DNA of 64,000 nt from Poecilobothrus nobilitatus (lineage: Eukaryota > Arthropoda > Insecta > Diptera > Dolichopodidae): positions 319,124,018-319,188,017 of the forward strand of contig OX352772.1 in assembly GCA_947095535.1 (NCBI GenBank). The letters are read 5' to 3'. Below, piece by piece: positions 57,230-64,000 of this stretch. Numbering within the stretch: the stretch's first letter is position 1; each line of letters starts with the position of its first letter. The notes under the pieces were generated by a model. That model was not told the origin of the DNA. It was given only the letters and a program-made list of their open reading frames with translations, and did no database searches. The position numbers and the translations under genes are program-made.

Positions 57230-58740
57230 AGCTCTAATCGTTTAAAAATAAAACTTTTTCGGCACATTAGGTTCCATAACAGGTTGTTTTTTTTTTTTCA
57301 ATAAAGGTCTCTCTAAGTTTAGTATTTTAATGATTTATTTCAAAATTTACCGTTTAAACTAAAGAACGAACGAACAAAATCAAATTGATTATCAAATTTT
57401 TTTTCTTAAGAATCTTAATTTCAATTTGCTGTCAAAATTTCATAATATCGCATAACGGTAAATTGATGTAAACTAAATTGAAAAAAATTACATTTCTTTG
57501 TTTTGATTTGGAAAACTCTAATTTTCTTTTGTTTAATGTTTTCTAACTGAGAAAATATCGCTTTATTTATGGGATAAACATGATGTTACATAGGCAATAA
57601 ATAATTTATCTCCACTTTTTATATTCTCTGTCCAAGAGCTTTTAGAAAAAATCTTTGTTTTAACGCCCACCTGTTTACAACAACATTTTCCTCTAATCTA
57701 AAAGGGCATATTTTATAATATTTTTTTTAGATTTCGTTCTTTTCAATGAAAATTAAAATTTAACAACGTTAAACAAATATTTATAATATACAAAAACAAA
57801 ATATAGAATAAAACAAAAGATGGAATAATTTTTACAAAGAACCACAATACAATATATAATAAGATAATAGAGTAAAAGGAAGTTTATTTCCTCAATAACC
57901 TCAACTCCTTTTTTTTATTGCCATTAAAAATTATATTTATTTTTTTTGCTCTTAAAATCAACATAAAATTTTATTAAAAATTACAAAAAAAAAACTTTCT
58001 TAACAGCCAGTAATAGCGAAATAAGGATGACATTTTGTAACAAATATATTTTGAAGTTCTTTGTTCCCTTTAGTTTTAAAAAGGTTTTTATTTTGCACAA
58101 TGACCATTCTTTATATAAACAAAATTAAATTTTTTTGTTATTTCTTTGTTTCTTAAATTTTTTTTTTTTTTATTATATTATATTATTATATTTTATTTAA
58201 GGCAAAAATTTTCTTTTTGTGTAAATTGATGAAAATGACAGTTGTATAGGGATCAAGTAAAAAATGTATTATAAGATATTGATGCTATAATTTTGTAAAT
58301 TAAGTAATTCTGTTTCTTGATTTAAATTATGTTTAAGCGATTTTGGATTTACAGGAATATTTTTTTATTAAGAAAGTATTAAACTAAATAATAAAAAATA
58401 AATACAACTGAGCATGAACATAAAGTTCACTTTTTCAAACAAAATCTATACCTAAACTATGGCATCGTAAAATAACTCATCAAAAAACAACCACGACACC
58501 AAGCATGAAATAAATTCGCATCAAATTGTGGTGTTATTTTATAAAGTCTGTAATACTTCTCAAAAAGCTTCGCAGAAAACGAAAAAAGTCCTTAAAATAA
58601 AAATAAAATAAATTATCATTTTATTTTTAATTTAAATTTTTGAGGAGTTATCAAGAAGGAAATAAATCCGCAAAATTCGAAATTAGAATTGTATATATGT
58701 AGATAGAAAATATGTAATGAAAATAACGGAATATATATAG
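57230..58740. other. AT-rich stretch without recognisable gene
   Basis: Apart from the mini-me-like patch at 57330-57470, only A/T-rich sequence with T runs (58158-58172) is present. No coding or tRNA-like signal. Confidence 0.55.
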
Positions 58741-58749
58741 GAAAAATGT

Positions 58750-59100
58750 TAATCATAAAATCCCTCCCCTAATTCAGAATCTTCCATATTAAATAGGTAT
58801 ATGAAAGATTCTCAAATATTCTGAGTGAAGTGAAATCCTGATTTTCTTTTTAACTCTAAAATACCTTCTAGTTTGGAACCTCGGTACCAATTAATTGTAT
58901 ATATAATATGTATGAAAAAAGTAATTAGGAGGAATTTTAGATTTGGTTACAAAATAACGGTTTCAATTGCATAGCAGACCTTTGAGGGTGGTAATTTCCA
59001 CTATTTTAAAGACTTTGATGTTGAAATATATAGAAAAAAATAATTAGGAGAGATTTTAGGTCTATTTACAACAAAATCAGGACTATTTTTTATAAAATAA
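58750..59100. repeat. Internal module shared with the foldback-like elements
   Basis: TAATTCAGAATCTTCCATAT and GAAATCCTGATTTTC...CTCTAAAAT match units of the 18136 element. AATTAGGAGGAATTTTAGAT (58922) and GATGTTGAAATATATAG...AATTAGGAGAGATTTTAGG (58999-59060) match 16815-16975. The minisatellite ends are not evident, so this is a fragment or a copy that lost its ends. Confidence 0.45.
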
Positions 59101-59239
59101 AATAAAAATAAAAAAAAGATAAAAAAAATGAATGAAATAAATCCGTAAAATAGAAATGAAATAAATCTACACAAAAAAAAAAAATACCTCCGCATCAAAA
59201 AATGAAGAAAAATTTTTATAGAAATTATTTCATATTTTG

Positions 59240-59352
59240 ATTGTGGAGCTATCTCTTGATGAGTTATTTCACGGTGTCCTGAACTAATAGTTTTTGTTTG
59301 AAAATGTGAGATTTAAGTTCAAGATCAGTGTTATTAAGGCATTCGAGCCATT
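59240..59352. repeat. Partial copy of the 2573 foldback MITE
   Basis: GAAAATGTGAGATTTAAGTTC, then AAGATCAGTGTTATTAAGGC and ATTCGAGCC follow the right arm of the 2573 element in order. The left arm is eroded (TGTCCTGAACTAATAG), so the palindrome is no longer intact. Confidence 0.55.
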
Positions 59353-59359
59353 ATCTATT

Positions 59360-60630
59360 AGATAACTTTTTTTGCATTAAAAAATGAATAATTTGAGTTG
59401 GCAGTAAATAATTTTATTACTTTCTTCTTTTTGTTGTAAATTTAATTATCAATCTAGTACCCTGCATAACAAAAAAATTCTTAAAATTATAATATTGTTT
59501 AGATACAGATAATATTCTAAGAAAAAAAAATTAATGTTATTATTTTGGTTATTTATTGTGACAAAAAAAAAACACATCAATCAAAAGTATTTAATCTAAA
59601 AGAAATTTAATGATTTTCGAAATTATACATCAATTAAAAAAAAACAAAATAGATGGTATTATAAACTTAATGGTGAAAATAAATATTAATTTTAAAATGA
59701 TTCTTAGAACATTTTTCGAAATGTTTAAAATCTAAATATAAATATTGTTAAATATATATAATAATATTGGGTATATGAATTTTGTCCTTGAAAAAATGAC
59801 TTTATTCTTTAATAATAAATAAATGTCCTCGGCTAAAAAAAACCGCTGTATGAATTGTCCAGCAGCAAAAAAGAAAAAAAAACAGAAATTCAAGTGAATG
59901 AAGAAAAATTAATTAAAATATTTTTATTCAAAAAATAAACAAAAAAAGGAAAAATTTCTTTTCTTTCGAATTTAAGTTTTTTTTTTTTTAAAGTTGATAT
60001 TGGTGTGCACCCAATTGTATTTTATTTTTTAAATATTGTTTGTGTTTTTATTTGCGTTTTTTTTTTGTTTTTTTTTTTGGGTTTTGACCCATATAACCAT
60101 TAGCTAAGATTTGGGTAAACATTGATTATAAAAGGGTATCGAAAATTTCAATTTACTCTTTTTATGCCCACTAATTGGTTATTTTTGTGTTTCTTTTTTG
60201 TTCTTTGTTTAATGATATCTTATTCATTTTTTATTTGAAAGTAAAAACTTATTTATTTTTAATATTTTAAATTTTTAATAGATTAATTATTTTTTTTTTT
60301 TTTATAAATTAATTGTATTCCTTTTTTTTTTGTTTTTCAGTAAAGTTCTTTTAGCAAAAAATAATTGGGTGGAATTTTATTTACAGAAAAATTAAAAAAA
60401 AACAAATGGTTAACAAGAGAAATCTAAACCATGTAATCCCAACAACGGTTAAGAAATGTAATATTAAGAATTAATAAAATTCAATTGGAACTAATTATGA
60501 AATCAAGAATAATATTTCCCGACATCAAGTTTTGGACTGCAGGATTACAAGTTATTAATTTTAAAAACTCCTTTAAGGGGCATAAGAGCTACTTGTTTTG
60601 TTTTTTTTTTGCTGTTTTCTTCTAAGTCGT
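59360..60630. other. AT-rich stretch without recognisable gene
   Basis: Homopolymers around 59970-59990, 60058-60079 and 60291-60303. No open frame of note. Confidence 0.6.
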
Positions 60631-60639
60631 CACCATTGT

Positions 60640-60855
60640 CATTTTCGTTTTAGCTTTGGCGTATCCATCGTCATTTTCGTTGCATTGCTGTTCTCATAAT
60701 TGATTCCTCGCTTGTTACAGAGCATCATTTGTTATTGTTCGTGGCAAAATTTGTTATTTTACTCTGCATATGATTCTCAGGCACCAATTGATTAATGCCT
60801 GCAATCTGTTGCCCATTATGATAAAGTATCTCTATACCATATAGTAGAGTAAATT
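60640..60855 (-). pseudogene. Non-LTR retrotransposon fragment (I/Nimb-like)
   Basis: On the minus strand the sequence reads LLYGIEILYHNGQQIAG, then after a frameshift LQALINWCLRIICRVK, TITNDAL, and a QRK-RWI block with a stop for Trp. This is the stretch that normally leads from the RT end (LLYG.E.W, F.N.CLR.I..I.W, ISN..LW) into the WIGHTLR tail seen at 6962-7213. Several stops and at least one frameshift make it inactive. The two fragments cover adjacent parts of the same protein type. Confidence 0.65.
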
Positions 60856-61119
60856 TGAAATAGGATCGTAATATTTTATGTATGTACAGGATGAAAGTAA
60901 AAAATTTTGTTTTTGTTGTTTTGTTGTATTTCTAGATAAATTTTAATGTAACAATTTATTTACTTGAATTCTATACATATATAAAAAGATTAATATAAAG
61001 TGTATTCCAATTTTAATCGATTTAAATTTTTTAATTATCGAATTAAAAGAAATAAGAAATTAATGAAATTACACCAGAAAATACTATTTATTCATTTTAA
61101 TATTTCATTAGGTCGGCAC

Positions 61120-61523
61120 ATAGGTGGAGATACACTATAAATGCACACTTTGGCTAGTTCACGTCCGTTGTCTTGGATCATTTTTCCTTCTAATTAAACC
61201 ATTGACTACTTATTACTAAACGCTGTAAATCGATTAAGTTCACCTCCGACAAATCGAAAAGGTCATTAAATTTCCTCAGAAACTTTTTTCCTTTTAGAGG
61301 AAGAGCCGAACAATCACACAAAGGGTGAAAGACTGACTCCTCTTTCTCTTTATCTATGCAGCTTCAAAAGTTATATGAGGCAAGTTTTAACCTTCTGGCA
61401 TGTTTTTCAATTTTACAGTATTCTGTGAAAAATCCTATTACATTACCAATATTCCGGGGATTTAGAAATAAGAGTCTAGTTGATGGTTTAAGATCTAATA
61501 CATGCTGGGTCTGTTTAGCAATT
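61120..61523 (-). pseudogene. RNase H-type non-LTR element, C-terminal remnant
   Basis: Minus strand 61523-61219 stays in one frame with a single stop: HVLDLKPSTRLLFLNPRNIG, NVIGFFTEYCKIEKHARRLK, SCIDKEKEESVFHPLCDCSA, LPLKGKKFLRKFNDLFDL and SEVNLIDLQ. The C..C...H...C order is the Cys-rich motif after RNase H in R1/LOA-like elements. The 3' part (GAACTAGCCAAAGTGTGCAT) is shared with the 49050 remnant. Protein and 3' part are better preserved here. The plus-strand open frame across this region is the antisense of it. Confidence 0.75.
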
Positions 61524-61945
61524 ATGCAAGTATTAAAGAAAATGCCATACAGTTTGTATGAGTATATTGAATTGTTGTTAAAATCAATATTTGCGGGTTG
61601 TAATAGGAACTACGATATGTTCCTTTCCTCGGAGATTTGTGATACTCTTAAAAAGTTGATCACCTCTATAATTACAGAAAAAAACACTATGTCCGCATAA
61701 TCAGACACGATGAATTTTGAAAACTTCTTCCTGCTCATTTAAAGATGAGAGATAGTTGATGATATCCAGTAAGCTTCTTTTTAATTGTATATATTTTTTC
61801 AGAGTTTTTTAGTGAAATATTTAATTATATTAAATATAAATTTAATCATTATATGTAGTTATGGCATTATATTAAAATAGGGATACAATCTTAGTTTTAA
61901 ATTAAAGTTTCTGTAAAAATCTCAGATAATAAATAAATTTTATTC
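61524..61945. other. AT-rich DNA between two retroposon remnants
   Basis: 61524-61730 may be more of the 61120 element, read on the minus strand, but no conserved motif was found. The rest is plain AT-rich sequence. Confidence 0.45.
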
Positions 61946-61949
61946 TTAT

Positions 61950-62640
61950 AGCAACATCAGGTTTTTCTTCAAGGAACCCATATGGAACCATAACTTTTCT
62001 TATTATTTGTAAACGATAGTAGTTATGGTATTGCTTCTATTTTGTCATTTGTTGATGATACATTTGTTTTCGAAAATATATTTGGTTACTTAGACTGTCA
62101 TATATTCGAAAATATATTTGCCTAGATGATTGTTGCAAGATTCAGAATGATATTAAAAAGTTTTATAAATGACGGTTCTTCAAACGGTTTCTTTTTGTTT
62201 ATAAAAAAAAATGTGAAGTCATAAGATTTCATAAAACTAATAATTATAATATTTAAATTCAACTATAAGTAATAATAATTCTTTAATAGATATATTGTTA
62301 GTGGAATACAGGATCTGGCAATAAACTCTCTTTTAAAATTCATATTGAGTTCATACTATCTAGAGAGCATTAATTACCATGCTTGATTTTATCAAAAGAA
62401 ATTCTCTACAATTTTGAGATGCCTATACCTATACTTTTAAGTGTTTATATGTTTATTGGTTCATCCACGTTTACGCTTCTCCTATTATGAGATGCTATTA
62501 TAAGTAAAGCATATAAAGAGAATTGAATCAGTTTAGAAGAATATGATTTAATGTTGCCTTCATAAATCTAATTTACTAATTCATATTACTGGCTACATAT
62601 GTTATAAATGCCAACTTTATTGATATTCAAACTATTGAGA
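61950..62640 (+). pseudogene. Decayed reverse transcriptase (CR1/Jockey-like)
   Basis: Fragments in several frames follow the RT order. An SG..PQG.HMGP-like block lies at 61955-61990. FVNDSSYGIASILSFVDDTF at 62008-62067 includes the catalytic pair as FVDD. KKKCEVIRFHKTN is at 62208-62246, a DLGI...KIHIEFIL-like block at 62310-62360, MLDFIKRNSLQF near 62380-62410, and SKAYKEN...SLEEYDLMLP near 62500-62560. The order parallels the intact RT at 45350 (SGVPQGSHLGP, FADD, KCKVISF, DLGI, MLGFIKRR). Frameshifts between nearly all blocks make it an old, dead copy. Confidence 0.65.
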
Positions 62641-62649
62641 GTGAAAGTA

Positions 62650-64000
62650 TCAAATTTCTAGCAGTATAACAAAATTATAAAAAATCATTTCCAACTTTTA
62701 AAAGAATATTTTGACTAAAACATTTAAGTCCAAAAAATTTATTTAATTTTTTTTTTTCTTTTAATACTAAATAATAATAAATTTTCTTTTTAAATTCTAA
62801 ACTTTGTATCATAACAATTACGAATATTGTATAAAACTGACGATATATATAAGTAAATTATTTTCTAAATTATTTTTATCTATATATAATTTATCTTATC
62901 ATAAAATTATATAAGATTTGATCAAAAGATTCATTGGAAACAGATATTAGGTACCCTATAATTGATTTGTAAAAATTTTTTTTGAATATTTCTTAATTTT
63001 ACTATATTTAAAATTTTTCAAATATTATTTCTTACTTCTTTTATTTTTTTTTTTATTTTCCATTTTGGTTCGTTTTCTTTTCATTTTGGTTTCATTATAA
63101 TTTGAAAAACCCAATTTTCAAGTTGACTTTTTATAATCCTTTTTGTTTAACTTTTTAATTCCCTAATATCGATAAAAATCTCTAAAAAATTACTTTTTTG
63201 TTGTTGTTTTGTTTTTGAAAAGTTTTTTGTTCTATGAGTGAAACACACTAAAATTCTTATGTCTTTCAAACACAAAAAAAAAAGAAATAACAATATCAAC
63301 AAAATAGAAGAGAAAGTCCAAAAATCATTTTAAAAGTTCAACGATCCGATACGACATGGTAAATAAATTAAGGACACTTCAAGTTTTCTCCAATTTTTTT
63401 TTTCTCCCTTTTATTTTTTTGAAATTTTCTTTTCATACTATAAGGATAATAGCCTTGAAATGAAATGAATGAAATTAGAATAAATATTCAAAAAAAAAAA
63501 AAATAAAAAGCAAAATGTAAAATGAAATGAAACAAACATAGAAAAAATGAATATAAGAAATATTAAGAGAAAAATGTGATAGTGTACAGACGTATATTGT
63601 CGAAATTAGATTTTAAACTCTTGAATAATTTATAAATTTTTTTTTTTTTTGTTATTTTTACGTAACCCTGAAGTGATATTGCTCAAAATTTCAAAAATAG
63701 TTTATAATTTTTTAGAAATAGATAATTTATTAGAGAAACAAAACGACTGCATTTTTGTTTGAATCAAATTTTGTTTGATAGAATATGTATAGATACTGAA
63801 AGTCAATTATTTACGATAAAAGTTAGTAGTAAATACTTAATAAAATATTTTTTTAAAAGAAGTTTTTTGGGAAATAAATTGTTATTTATTAATTTATTTT
63901 AAGATATAATATCGAATAGGATAATTCAATATTATTAAAAACCATCGACTATTAAACTATCACTTATTATAATTACATTATATATTTGTAGGCAAGGTTG
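62650..64000. other. AT-rich stretch without recognisable gene
   Basis: Homopolymers at 62748-62759, 63045-63055, 63491-63502 and 63638-63651. Nothing coding or structured was recognised up to the window edge. Confidence 0.6.

Noticed and set aside
61356..61700. 114-codon plus-strand open frame
   Set aside because: The minus strand over most of it carries a recognisable RNase H-type retrotransposon C-terminus, so the plus-strand frame is antisense.

Overview
This is a very AT-rich eukaryotic window dense in homopolymer runs. It looks like insect DNA, most likely from a fly (Diptera). The case rests on its mobile DNA: two families of non-coding elements carrying (GTCC/GGAC)n arrays like the dipteran mini-me/DINE-type elements, non-LTR retrotransposons with C-terminal RNase H, tRNA-headed SINEs, Tc1-like transposons and hAT-type MITEs. 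I recognise no host protein-coding gene, no canonical tRNA or rRNA, and nothing prokaryotic (no operons, no CRISPR). The window is best read as intergenic or intronic DNA filled with transposon remains. The species cannot be named from this sequence.

Layout. 1-10 kb: AT-rich DNA with a palindromic MITE (2573), a non-LTR C-terminal fragment (6962), a tRNA-like SINE head (7621) and one copy of an unnamed SINE-like family (9657). 10.5-17 kb: a full-length Helentron-like/mini-me-like element (10552), a second SINE-like copy (12190, inverted), a scrambled Tc1-type transposase (14115-14436), two further copies of the mini-me-like family (14505 and 15749) and a foldback-like element (16608). 18-27 kb: a long-TIR element with internal ~130-bp units (18136), a foldback element with a 15-bp minisatellite (20605), two more mini-me-like copies (21484 and 22993), a 104-bp hAT MITE with a near-perfect 8-bp target duplication (25580) and a 646-bp TIR element (26392).

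28-37 kb: a decayed copy of a second GGAC-family element (28039), an unclassified retroposon-like island (31726), another complete mini-me-like copy (32778), non-LTR RNase H remains (34250), SINE copies (35011, 35571), a GC-richer structured island (36700) and a long ATT microsatellite. 37.5-43.4 kb: homopolymer-rich DNA with one SINE (41157). 43.5-49.5 kb is the transposon cluster: a decayed RNase H non-LTR element (43538-44510), a SINE (44651), a 5'-truncated but still open reverse transcriptase (45350-46708), an internally deleted Tc1-like transposon (47028-48107) and another RNase H fragment (49050). 51-64 kb: the best copy of the second GGAC family, with ~259-bp internal units (51029-52643), a 157-bp hAT-type MITE (52899), a SINE (54156), decayed repeats, and three non-LTR pseudogenes (60640, 61120, 61950).

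No pathway can be assembled; the content is a layered record of insertions. The most novel-looking items are the two GGAC-array families, which have a terminal hairpin and matching subterminal inverted repeats. In the second family, duplicated copies of the same end carry 2 versus 10 GGAC repeats. Next come the foldback-like elements whose ends are 15-16-bp minisatellites, and the SINE-like family at 9657/12190. All family assignments were made by eye from motifs and internal comparison; no database was searched.
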